From the NCBI GenBank assembly GCA_023515745.1, contig JALECJ010000256.1, forward strand, positions 2,604,001 through 2,668,000: DNA of 64,000 nt. Direction: 5' to 3'. Numbering within the stretch: position 1 is the stretch's first letter; each line of letters opens with the position of its first letter. Shown here piece by piece: positions 22,914-33,580 of the stretch. Both the position numbers and the translations under genes were made by a program. The notes below the pieces were generated by a model. It had not been told where the DNA came from and made no database searches. It saw only the letters and a program-made list of their open reading frames with translations. The DNA is from Amoeboaphelidium protococcarum (taxonomy: Eukaryota > Aphelidiomycota > Aphelidea).

Positions 22914-23855
22914 TCACTGTTATTTTGAATTAGACATTTATGAGGAAGGATGCAAATGAGTCCTATAATGCTGCAGCATGTTATCGCGCCTACTGAATTT
23001 CTTATCACATTACGGAAACTTGCATGGGAACGGACGCTCGCCAGTGTGGACGCGCATGTGCCTCTCAACGTGGCCGCGATTCTGAAATTTAGCTGTACAG
23101 CCTGGAAAGGTGCACTAGTGCCTCTTCTCATCAGATTTAGCAGACTTTGGCGAATGAGATAAATACTACTGGTCATTAGAGTGCTCCCCATTATATGAAC
23201 TACCACCTTCTGACGGATCTATCGACATCGCGTTACGGGAGTAAGACTACTGTTATTACGAATGAGGATTAACCTGAGACCAGTCAGAATACGTTTAATA
23301 ATATGTATGATGATCAGGACGAACTTAATGATCGGCGAATGGATGATTACCTATGGCGTCTTAATTGGGATGGTAACTCTAACTGCTTTCTCCGAATGGC
23401 TTATCAAGCTATTAATAGTTCTAATTTTAAGCATTTTTAAGTTATACACCAAGTCCTTGTTATTATGAATTTTATGCATTGTAAGCCGCAGGGGCGATGG
23501 ATGAATCTCGGGTGGTTCGGTTCAGCGACCGAAAATCAAAATTGTTCACAAGCGCAGATTCAATCGACGGCAAACCTCCAGCGACTTTGTCAAAGGATCG
23601 CTATGCAATGTCGTCATCTTTATCGCCATCGATCATGATATCGCTTTCCATTTCTTCTTCATTATTCAGTATGCATACCAGGCCACTGTTTGCAGACCGT
23701 ATGGTAAAAGAAGAGGCTGGTGTAGAGTCCAAGGATGACGATTTGGCGGTTTACTGACTTTGGCGGGATCGGTGCGAACAACCAGCAGACGAATTACATG
23801 TGGAGCATCGGGAATCATCTTCAGGTGCTTTGTAGGCAGCATTACTCGAATTCAT
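22914..23855 (-). CDS. C2H2 zinc-finger transcription factor with Gln/Asn/Ser-rich N-terminus
   Basis: 313 residues, intronless. Two tandem C2H2 fingers occupy residues about 250-302: CTFPGCTAKFQNRGHVERH with linker MRVHTGERPFP, then CKFPQCDKKFSRRDNMLQH. The TGERPF linker and the pair of C-terminal fingers are typical of fungal/amoebozoan DNA-binding regulators. The N-terminal 240 residues are Ser/Gln/Asn-rich with an acidic patch (IDGDKDDD) and a Cys-bearing stretch near residues 17-28. Many Gln codons are TAA/TAG. The start (MNSSNAAYKAPEDD) is about 310 bp from the Fanzor stop codon. Target genes unknown. Confidence 0.85.
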
Positions 23856-24164
23856 TTCCAATATTCTTAAGCAATATCAAATCTTGCCGTTTATGATTAA
23901 ATATTGTCCAAATGCAAATAAATAAAGAGACTCGGCAACACTGCGACGGCGACCCTAAAATAATCGTAATGGCCGAGACCGCCTGGGCCGCTTGACAATG
24001 AAGATCTGCGAACTCGACCCAGGCCCGATCCAAATGAGAAAGTGGCCCTTCTCACCGCGGAGTAGGGAGAAATGGATTGTTCACAGGGACAAAACGTAAA
24101 GGCCTAGGCATTTTGGTTGTCATAAATCTAGAATATTCATTTTTCATTGTTACATACAAGTATT
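23856..24164 (-). ncRNA. GC-rich structured segment downstream of Fanzor, candidate guide-scaffold (omega/fRNA) region
   Basis: Just past the Fanzor stop codon the sequence becomes GC-rich and forms nested hairpins: TGAGAA (24035-24040) / TTCTCA (24049-24054), GCCTGGG (23981-23987) / CCCAGGC (24018-24024) and CTCGGC (23931-23936) / GCCGAG (23972-23977). In known TnpB and Fanzor loci the guide-bearing RNA overlaps the 3' end of the nuclease gene and the element end, which is where this lies. It could also be the GC-rich promoter of the zinc-finger gene at 23855. The RNA call is inference. Confidence 0.4.
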
Positions 24165-26579
24165 TCATTGTATATTTCGAATGCGCCCTACGGCGCGGTA
24201 ATTCCACTCAGGCCTGAAATTTCTTCTTGCCTTGTCTTCCCAGTGCTCAGCGTAGTAGACGACAACTTCTCGCATGTTAACACCTGCATTAACATCTCGA
24301 TCAACAAAAACGGTGACACCTTCCACTTGACAATTCTGGCAAACGCCAAGCCTTGATTGCACCACTTTTCGTTCACGATCGGGACATTATCCAGCAGCGT
24401 GTAAAACATTCAGTTATCCATCTTCTCCTTCAGCCACACAGCAAAAGACGGGTCGGCGATGACCATCGATTCTCCTCTTCTTATGTCGGTGATGGCAGCG
24501 CATAACACCAACGTTCTGCATATGCATCTCTTGATGACAGGGAGCATGCAACTTTGAGGTATTCGGCTCAGGCACCATCACCACCAGCGCGCAACGGCTA
24601 AGCTTATAGGCAAACCCACGGACAGGAACAGGAGAAGTCTTCTTTACGTGTTAGACAGCAGCATTACCATACGCGATCACCGGGGGCTTTGGACGATCAC
24701 CCGCAGGCACTGTTGGATCCAGCATCCGACCAAAACTTTAACGCAACCTCTTCTTTCGCCTATGCGCAGCGTAGCGACGGTAGTAGTCGTCCTTCAGCGG
24801 AGCAGATGGCATCTCACGATTGTGTACCAAGCTGTTCGCGACATTATCAAAGGCAGATTGTCTTGCACAAAACTTTCTCAGACGCCATTGACGGTGGAAT
24901 GGAGCACAATAGTAGTGCCAAACATGCTCATGCATCTCCAGATAGATTTGCAGATATTCAGCCTTACTCTTTACTTGAGACAACCGTGCTTCAAATTGTA
25001 AGACCTCAGGGTAATACGACTTGAACTATCTTTCAGCAGAATCGAATTAAGACTCCAGAGTTAACTTACGCCAGTGCTTAGCAGTGAGGCGCCCAGTCTA
25101 TCTCAGCTATCGATGCGCTGCAGCCTCAGATTCAGCAGCAAGGACAGGGCCAGCAGTCCACACCATCACATTTATCTTACCCGGATCAACACCTATTACA
25201 TTAGCTCCTTGCACGCGCGACCCCAATTACTTGCAGTTGGTCAACGCCACAGCACCAACACGCATCTAAGACACATCCACCGACCTAGACTTTTTCACCA
25301 GTAAGTCCTCCCTTGTGTTGGCATAAGGAGGGCACTCCTTATTCAACGCAACTGTGATGGAACAGCCAAAGCCATCGGTAGACAGACTGATCTCTTACAA
25401 AGCTTTGCCTTTCTGTCCCAATTTTACAGACTTGAGATTCACAAAGTCTTTTGCATAGTTCTTGGCCAACAACGATTAGCGATCGTTCACTGCAAGTTCC
25501 AACTTCCCAATAGCTGACACTAAAATTCTTTTGTCCACCTTGATATAACGCGGCTAATCAGTTCCCATAGGCAGACAATCGAAGCTCTTAATCTCCAAAT
25601 TATTTGCTGTCAGCTGCAAATACTCCATATATTTCAATAGCACATTCTGCCCATGAAGATTTTCAAAAGCATTGCCTGCCCGTCCAGCCATATTAGTAGC
25701 TACTTTCTTGTTGGGAGCCACCGGTTTCTTACTCTTAACCTCTCGGCTCTTCCTAGCCACTTTCAAGACTGACAAAGATCTTGGATTGGGATTTCTTACA
25801 TGCTGGCGACGCTGCCTCGGCTCTCTCTTCTGGTATGACGTGAACAGAATGTCCAGCAGAAACTCGCGGTGTACTTAGATCAACGCTTAGAGAGGCTCAT
25901 TGTTACCAATTATATCCAAAACATCCTGCTTCAGTTGTTAAGTAGAATTAACTTCTTCACCTTCAGAGGACAGATCGTCGTCCGCAGACAGTTGGACTGG
26001 GGTGTCTGGATCAATATCCAGAAAGCTCGCATCCAGGTGCTCCTTTGCCAAAGATTTGCCTTCAGTCATTACAGTATTAAGCAGAATTAAAAACACCACC
26101 AGCTTACCACCAGTAATACCAAACGGCTCTAACTATACTTTAAGAACGCGTTTCTGGTAGTCAAACAAAGTCTACGTCAAGTGCCACTTAACTGCCGCAA
26201 TCATATGTCGTGACTGATACTCATACAAATTCGGATTAGGACCTTCAAGACTTGGGTGCTTCAAACGCGCCATTGCAGCAGCCCCAACAGATTCAGCCAG
26301 TTTGTCAATATGAGTAACTGTTTCAGGGTGATGGCGAGCGACATTAAACTGGCTGTTTACTAGAAATTCTAGCATATTAGCAAAAGCCTGTTGATGAGAG
26401 AGATCAGGCATCTTATCACCACGCTCGTGCCAAACATTCAGCGCAATGTAGACCAACCTTGACGCGGACGACAAATGTTCAGATGCAACACGTAACCAGG
26501 ATATCAGCTCCTTCTTGGATGCCTGGTTCATGTTCAGGGCTTGCCTCAAAGTGCACTTGCGCGTTGTTTCATAGACCAT
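24165..26579 (-). CDS. Fanzor, eukaryotic TnpB-family RNA-guided nuclease
   Basis: 804 residues in one exon. The RuvC nuclease is split as in TnpB/Fanzor: RuvC-I VIGVDPGKINVMVW with Asp465; RuvC-II region PVIAYGNAAV followed by VVMVPEPNTSKLHAPCHQEM with Glu671 (the displaced Glu typical of Fanzors, since the GN position is not acidic); RuvC-III VDRDVNAGVNM with Asp760. A Cys pair CQNC (747, 750) precedes RuvC-III, and Cys677 follows TSK, forming the zinc ribbon, although one usual Cys is His. The N-terminal 460 residues are helical and basic in places (WED/REC-like). Numerous in-frame TAA/TAG Gln codons show adaptation to the host code. No frameshifts; all three catalytic residues are present, so it may be active. 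No terminal inverted repeats were recognised. Confidence 0.88.
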
Positions 26580-27873
26580 GACCTGTACTTATCAACTTGA
26601 TAAAATGATAACGCGATATTAGAGAAATGAAAGTGAAAATAATAGATCTGAACGTTGATTGTCTATTTTAAATTTATAAATAGACGTGACGATAACTTAT
26701 TTTTAAACCAGATTGGGTTTCTAGAATTTCGAAATATTATCAACCAATCACGAAATGTTAATCACGACACACTCTATCTCCTGCAAAATTTAACAAATAA
26801 TTTAGAGGCGTTTCTATTTATCAGATGAGCTACGTTTACTAAAGTTACAATTGTATTAATTAGTTTCGAACAAAGAGCAACAATTCCCGATTTATTTTAG
26901 ACAGCGATTTGAGGGACAGTTTGAATTGTTTGAACTTTTCCATTGCAGGGCACTTTGTGTCAAATTTAACGCGTCTTAAGGTCCATTAATTTTGACAACT
27001 CACTTTTAAAAAGCAATTCAAGATAAATATTTTTATGCTATATACGAATATTTTTAAAAATAACTCATTTTCCTAGTGGAATGTATAGCTGCCAAAGTGG
27101 GTGGTTGCGAGTTGATTCGGTTCCCATCGGAGTATAGACATGAAATTTTGTATGATTGCAGCATGGCACAGTCTATGGCTATCGGCACTTGTAGAGAAAA
27201 ATGACATAAAGCGGTGTTAAAGTCGTTTTAATCGCAATTTAGATTTGATGGCGACGGCCGTTTAAACTCATTGCTGAAATTCACTAAGGGGTAATTAGAA
27301 TTTTAACTTTGACGCGTAAATTTTGCAATATAATACAACAAATTAGAATTATTACTACCATATTTCAGCTTGTCATGAAATCTTCTATAAGGTGATCATA
27401 GAATTTTACGTGTTTTCCAAGCGATTCATGTAGGCGTCAAATTGGGCATGTGAGAGTTGAATATGTTCCCGATGGAGTATGGACATGAAATTTGGCATGG
27501 CTATTATAGAGCATATTCTAAGACTATTGGCGGTTGTAGAACTAAATTATATCAACATGTGCTAATATGACACGATGTATTAATCTAAAAATTTCAGGGG
27601 TAGCTGAAATTTTTTTATTAATAAAGAAGAACGCATGGACTCTGATGGCCGATGCACATGTGATCCTAAAGACCACGAACTTTATGTCGGACCTTAGCAA
27701 CCACGATACAATTGAGTCTGAGAAAAGTCTAAATGATTTATATAGATTTCTGGTTCTCTTTCCAATTTTATATATATATATATATATATATAAGCTTTCG
27801 CATTTATTTCATATGTACGGAAAATCCTATAAAGCAATCTATCTTTGATACCGTATACTGATGAACTTCAGTC
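26580..27873. repeat. Non-coding region with a diverged ~110-bp repeat pair and a (TA)n run
   Basis: Two related segments, about 27070-27205 and 27405-27545, share the order GTAT/GTAG...GTGGGTGG or TTGGGCATG, then GAGTTGA.T..GTTCCC.T.GGAGTAT.GACATGAAATTT, then a TCTATGGCTATCGGC-like block. They lie in direct orientation about 340 bp apart. A TA dinucleotide run is at about 27768-27792. No gene is supported. The part next to 26579 should contain the Fanzor promoter. Confidence 0.55.
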
Positions 27874-28890
27874 ATGTTTCCTTCTCTTCTTCGCGCAGAA
27901 AATCGGTTCACAATTACTGTAAAGAACCTCTACGCCGTAATGCCAAATGTTATCAGAATATGTATGGATTTTATGGACAAGTTTGTTCGATATCTTGGTC
28001 CCATCTTGATTGTTTTTGCATGTGTTTTAATTGGTATTTCTGTATGCTGCTTTTATGCTATTCTATTGCCTCTCTAGATCTAAAATAATTCCAAGACTAC
28101 ATTATCATCACTTTATTATCTGTGTCATATTATTTTCAGTGGATACATCGTGATCATGGTGTTCTTCAACTATTTTTGTGCCATATTTACCGACCCCGGA
28201 ACTCCTGCACTGTAGTGTGAAGCTCTCATGTCACAGACTGAGCAATCCGCGGTGTCCTAGAGGAAAGTGTGTAGAAAATGTGATCGCCTGAAGCCAGAAC
28301 GCGCTCACCATTGCTCAGTATGCGGGTGTTGTCGTATGAAAATGTGTCATCATTGTCCATGGATTAATAACTGTGTTGGGCTGTAGAATCATCGGTATTT
28401 TTATCTGTTTATGGTGTATTTGTGGGTGGGAACAATATACTTTTTGTTTTGGATCTGGAGACCGTTTATGGATGTAATAAGTGGATCTAATTTGGAGATT
28501 TACGGCTACCACAACGTGAAATGGATAGTTTTGTGTTTTATGCTCGCTGCTACATTAATGTTCGCTCTAGGTGGTTTCGTTGCTTGGACTTCATATCTTG
28601 TACTTAGCAATTAGACCACGATTGAATTTTACAACAACACATATGAACATGAAGCTGCCAAGTCGCGAGGCTAATCATATAGGAATCCCTATGACTGCGG
28701 TAGATGGATGAATCTCCGCCTCTTCTTCAGTATTGGCTCCCGGTACAAGTGGTGGCACGCGTTTCTTCCTGTTAGAGTTCGCGCTTATAGTGATGGTTAT
28801 TCTTATCTCAAGGAATCTCAGTTTGTATAGAGTCAACTCGTAGACTTGTCGGATTTCGATCTCGATTCTTATAATGCCAAGTTATAATGA
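27874..28890 (+). CDS. DHHC-type palmitoyltransferase with CHHC active-site variant
   Basis: 338 residues, intronless, four predicted membrane segments. The Cys-rich domain starts [19 protein letters not shown] and runs through [15 protein letters not shown] to [10 protein letters not shown]. The catalytic tetrad reads C158-H-H-C161, not DHHC; the codon at 28345 is TGT. The TTxE motif is present as TTIEFYNNT and the PaCCT-like [12 protein letters not shown] region follows. These enzymes S-acylate proteins at Golgi, ER or plasma membrane. The missing Asp, which normally activates the His, may lower activity or be a real family variant. A TAA immediately precedes the TGA. Confidence 0.92.
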
Positions 28891-29078
28891 TACGGTCTTG
28901 TTTATGATTAATAAATAGAAAAAGCTCTAGTGATAAAATGACTTTATATGTTGTTTTAGAGTCCGTGGTAGTCACAGACGATGTCGAAACGACAGTGTTT
29001 CCATGACAAACATCTGCTCTTCTTTTTATAAATCACCCCGCAGATCTAGATATATAGAAACACATATAATCAACCAAC
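28891..29078. other. Short intergenic region
   Basis: Holds the promoter of the LRR gene. A small perfect hairpin TGTCG-AAA-CGACA lies near 28982. Nothing else supported. Confidence 0.4.
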
Positions 29079-30538
29079 ATGGGATAGGTTCAGAGTAGAC
29101 AAGAATAGCCAGCGAGTGGGCCATCCAACACCTAACAGTCCACGGACGATATGGTTGTATCTTCCGCTTTTGTGAATAGAAGAGATTAAGAAGAGTTTCA
29201 AGTCGCCACTGAGATATATCAAGTTGACAGGGAGTTGCGAGAGTTTCCTGAACATCTACTTAATCAGTACACTAAATTTATAAATCTTAACAAGAACAGT
29301 AAGTATTAAACTAATGATGATATAACTTGATACATCCCTGTTTGCATGTAGAACTTCAATCCTTGCCTGATACGCTTGTGAAGTGTCGTAAGTTGAAACG
29401 ATTGAGTGTGAGCTCTAACAACATCACGGATATTCCAGAATGGATTTCCTATCTACAGATGTTAGAATTTTTTGATGTCACGCATAATCCAATTGAAGGT
29501 TTGCCTGGTAGTATCGGTTAGCTGTAGAATCTGACTTCTCTTGGTTTGTCGAATTGTGGACTTGATGAGATTCCCACATGTGTTTATAGTTTGTAATAGT
29601 TGGAGAAACTTGGCCTCTTTTCGAACAAAATTAAATCAATATCCTCCGGTATTAGTAATTTAAAGTAGTTGGTTAAATTAGATTTAAGTTATAATGAACT
29701 TTCGAGTCTACCTGAAGAATTTGGTGCACTATACAGATTGCAGTGGCTGAATTTGAGCTACAACAAGCTGAGAGAGCTACCATAAAGTTTCAGTCGCCTC
29801 ACAAACATGATAGATCTAGGACTCTGTTGCAATGAATTATCATCGCTACCTGATCTCTCCAAGCTCCAATTGCTCAAAGTTTTGCCCGTCTACAATAATC
29901 AGTTGACTTGTATTGGCTCATGGTTACCGAAGCTTTCGAGTTTACAGAAATTTGACGCGTCCAACAATTAGCTGGTGAACGCGGACGAGGTGTTTCACCT
30001 CCCCAATGTCAACTATATCAATCTGAAGAAGAATAGAATATAATCAATGAGTCTTCCCGTATCCTGCATATAGAATCTAGAGAAGAGCTTGCAATTTTTG
30101 GACCTGTCGAGTAACCGACTGCGATACTTGCCATTCAATCTGAAAAGAGTGGAATCAATCAAAAGTTTTAGATTTGGTCCATAACAGGATTACGGCAAAT
30201 AAAGTGGCAAGATTATGAGTCTAAGATTGCTGTGTTCGGATTCTTTAATTAAGTAGCTGCCATTTGATAATTGGTAATTGCTTCTCAACTACCTGCCGTA
30301 TGAAGTTTAGCGAGATATCGATTGTCATGCGTAAGTGTGCACGGTGTGCGAACGGCCTTTCATCAACAACTAGAATGAATTACGCGAGACACTTAGCTTC
30401 GCTGGCGAAATGGACGTGTAATTTGGTGAGGCTCTATGCTCTGTCACTTGTAAAGACAGCTTTTAACAAACGCTGAACTCTAGCTCCAACTCGAGTCCAA
30501 TATAAAACCTGCTCTCCTACGTGTGGTCGCGAACTTGA
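29079..30538 (+). CDS. LRRC58: Leucine-rich repeat protein, LRRC58-like
   Basis: Exons 29079-29298 and 29352-30538, intron 53 nt (GTAAGT...CATGTAG); 468 residues. About ten LRRs of the LxxLxLxxNxLxxLPxxI kind run from residue about 60 to 340 (e.g. [18 protein letters not shown]). The C-terminus has the Cys-bearing LRRC58-type module: [11 protein letters not shown], a Phe/Ala segment, then [11 protein letters not shown], probably a zinc site. The N-terminus MGQVQS has a Gly2 that could be myristoylated. LRRC58 is a proposed Cul2 or adaptor-type protein in animals; function here is not known. Several LRR Gln residues are TAG codons. Confidence 0.85.
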
Positions 30539-30767
30539 ACAAGTTACGTGCTGAATGATGATATCAATATCGAAATAGAAAATATAGATTCAATTATGCA
30601 TATATGTAGTTGTAAATCACGATTAAACTTTATAATGAACAACTTGAAATATAAGGCAAACCACCTGAACAGCTGTCCTTTGCTAATATTACTGCCCTTA
30701 TTCCAGATAACTTGGAATCCAATATTGAAAACTATACGCGTGTTCAATACACAGAAGCAATTGCATA

Positions 30768-31811
30768 TCATCTAAAGCCCATTCTAAGCTTTGAAGCAAA
30801 CATTTGATTCTACCAACTACCATATCTTTTAGCTAAACTATCGATTTCTTTTCTGATTATGTCCAAATAGTTATTACCATTTACTCCGTATTTTTCAACT
30901 ACTGCTGATACAGCATTTATCACTATAGGCCACATTTCAGTCAAAAACTATAACAGCTCCTCTCTGTTCGTATTAAAAACCAAACTCTATCCACTCACGC
31001 AATAATAGTGGGCAATAAGAGCCAAAAGTTCTTAAACCAGATGAATAGCTTCAGTTCGTGAGAAGCACCTGTTCCTCCTTTAGATTAATTCCAGTATTTC
31101 AAAAGGTTTAGTTTAAAGTTGAGTAAAGCCTAGTACGGACAATCTGTTCAGGATAGCAGAGTAGGATGAAACTACAGCATTCTTTTAATGTTCATTAGAC
31201 TTCTTTAACTACTGGAAGAGGGTACTTGAAAGCTCTGACCAAAATATCTGCGCAGAATTGCGGCCACTTGCAATGCCGTACCCATATTCTAAAACATTCA
31301 ATAATTATAATCGCTCTCGCTCGTAAACAAAATCATCCCGGCTTAGCAACTCTGCAATTACTGATAGAGGCAATTTAGGAAGTAGACCAGTAAGATCTGT
31401 AAAGTTTACATAACATTTAATATCGTGAGATGGTGTCTCCTTAAATGCAAGCCAATACTCATACAAGAAATCAACCTTACTAGGCTGATCTTTGAATACT
31501 TTACTTAGCTCTATGGTTCTAAAATCCTTTATGTACTCGAAGAAGAGTACTTTAGAAAGCAGACAGCCATTTTTGACGCGTAACAGTAAAGCCATCAGTT
31601 ATAAATCCACAGGATAGGCACGAGCCTTCAGTTACTTTAGTTCCATCATAGCCACACGGTGAAGTAAACTGCAATAAAATACGCGCCAAGATTTACTTAT
31701 GTCTACTTGACGTTTTCTCTTGTGGAGACCAATCATATCAGATTGGGAAAAAAATGTTAACTGATTTCGGCAAAGAGTTTTCAAGCTATTTTCAATCACA
31801 TTTAATCGCAT
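30768..31811 (-). CDS. Hypothetical all-helical protein
   Basis: 347 residues, intronless from the ATG at 31811. Not recognised. The sequence is a series of amphipathic helices (LSKVLFFEYIKDFR, LLPKLPLSVIAELLSRDDF, EELLQFLTEMWPIVINAVSAV) that suggests HEAT- or TPR-like repeats. It ends KLRMGFR. The open frame continues upstream to 31977 without an ATG (including TEDSTIVLCILALIYII), so a small upstream exon is possible. It starts about 160 bp downstream of the C9orf85-like gene on the same strand. Confidence 0.6.
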
Positions 31812-31973
31812 ATCATACAGTAGTTCGTAAGGCTGGAATATTATGTATATTAGCGCTAAGATGCATAAAACAATTGTCGAATCCTCAGTCTCACTAGACG
31901 AGATTTGCTAGTATATCGCGCAATAAATTAATGATATTGAATCGCTCAGTAAGAACAGAAGTACAGTTTATTT

Positions 31974-32501
31974 TCATTAATCATCTTCATCGTCTGAGCT
32001 CAAGTCTGAATCTAAATCAGAATCACTATCATCTGCTGCTTCAAGAGACAGACCCGCGACACCTTCCAGTCCGTCTCTCTCGAGTCGACGGAGATAAGTC
32101 CGCTTCTTTCGCTCTGGTAGATTAGAGGATAGGCAAAGTTCTTTCAATTTCTCAACCTCTTTATCCGTGTCAATCTGTGATAAATCTTCGACGATTTCCT
32201 TGCTCTGTAAACACTTGGCGCACACATCCTTCTTTTACGCGCATGCCTGACACAATACATGATAAGCCTCTTTCACCGATTTCTCGTCACAATCTGGACA
32301 CTTCTTCGCCTAAGTCAGCGGCTTGTACTTTCGATACGTTTTCCGCCACTGGATGATATCAAAGCATCGCTAGCAGAGACCATTAACAGGCATCGATAGA
32401 ATCTTTTTGGTCAATTTAGAATTCTTATTATGCTTAAATGCAGTTACATTCTTGTATTTCTATGCTCCCTTCTTGTTATCACCTTTACGCGTTGTGGTCA
32501 T
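31974..32501 (-). CDS. C9orf85/DUF2039 family zinc protein
   Basis: 175 residues, intronless. The family pattern is clear: N-terminal basic region (KNVTAFKHNKNSK), LCQRCFDIIQWRKTYRKYKP with LTQAKKCPDC, then YHVLCQACAQKKDVCAKC, i.e. four CxxC-type pairs that would bind zinc. Homologues are small conserved eukaryotic proteins of unknown function. The tail is acidic (repeated DSDSD, SSDDEDD) and longer than in the human protein. The frame ends GAT TAA TGA: the TAA is read as Gln. It is divergent from IMP4, with 97 bp between starts. Confidence 0.87.
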
Positions 32502-32598
32502 ATTTCAATCACTTTGCAGGTTTATCAGTCTTTCACTCTGCTCTCTCTTCTACTGACTGATAAGCAAAAGAAGAAAACTGATCAAACAATCATCGGAA

Positions 32599-33520
32599 AT
32601 GGTAAGATTCGTTATGATACGACAACTATAGCTCTAATATTTAATATTATTACGTGTAGATTAGACGATAAAACAGATTGCGGAAAGAATATCTGTATAA
32701 GAAGAGCAAAGAGACTTAGGAGCAGTAGATTTATGAGCGCAAGTAAAAGTTGAAGGCCGCGCTGGAGGGTGCCTTACCACTTCCATCCGAAATGAAGAGT
32801 AGCGTTGGAGACATTCGTAAAGACTTGCCATATGACGAAGCTCAGTCTGCTCCAACTACGCACATGGATGATGAGTATGCGTATGCAGGTGTATCTGATC
32901 CAAAGATATTGATTACCACATCACGCGATCCTAGCTCTAAATTGTTGTAGTTTGCCAAAGAGATGCGTCTTGTGTTTCCCAACTCATAGCGAATTAACAG
33001 AGGTAATTACGTTATAAAGGATGTTGTCGCGTCATGTCGCGCTAATGAAGTCACTGATCTGGTGATACTTCATGAGCATCGCGGACAACCTGATGGTATG
33101 ATTGTATGTCACTTTCCGTATGGACCAACTGCTTACTTCACCCTGCACAATGTGGTGATGCGTCATGATATAGAAGATCAAGGTACTGTAAGTGAAGCGT
33201 ATCCTCATCTGATATTTCATAATTTTACAACCAAGCTGGGAGAGCGTATCAAAAGTATCCTCAAGTACTTGTTCCCTGTGCCTAAACCTGATACTAAACG
33301 CGTCATGACATTCTCTAACGATGCAGACTACATTTCATTTAGACACCACGTCTATTAGAAATTGTCTGGTTCTAAAGAAGTTGAGCTGGCAGAATGTGGA
33401 CCGCGATTTGAAATGCGGCCGTACAAGATTTAGTTGGGCACAGTTGATATTGCTGAGGCTGACAACGAATGGGTCCTCCGCTCTTACATGAACACCACCA
33501 AGAAACGTAATCAGCTTTGA
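32599..33520 (+). CDS. IMP4: U3 snoRNP protein IMP4
   Basis: Exon 1 is only the ATG (32599-32601); a 58-nt intron (GTAAGA...CGTGTAG) follows and exon 2 is 32660-33520; 287 residues. The joined N-terminus [16 protein letters not shown] and [17 protein letters not shown] are family standard. The Brix domain shows [50 protein letters not shown] and [11 protein letters not shown], ending in [20 protein letters not shown]4 works with IMP3 and MPP10 in the small-subunit processome to pair U3 with pre-rRNA. In-frame TAG/TAA codons supply Gln throughout. Confidence 0.96.
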
Positions 33521-33580
33521 CATGTCTTAAACGACTTTATAAAGCGAATAAAAACTATATTATATATTGTCATTTGCATT

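Noticed and set aside
23208-23480. Plus-strand frame over the zinc-finger gene (EDQPETSQNTFNN...)
   Set aside because: It is the antisense of the Gln/Asn-rich domain of the zinc-finger gene, which has two clear C2H2 fingers in its own frame.
27768-27792. TA run as a CRISPR-like or regulatory repeat
   Set aside because: Simple dinucleotide microsatellite; no spacers. No CRISPR array was seen anywhere in the window.
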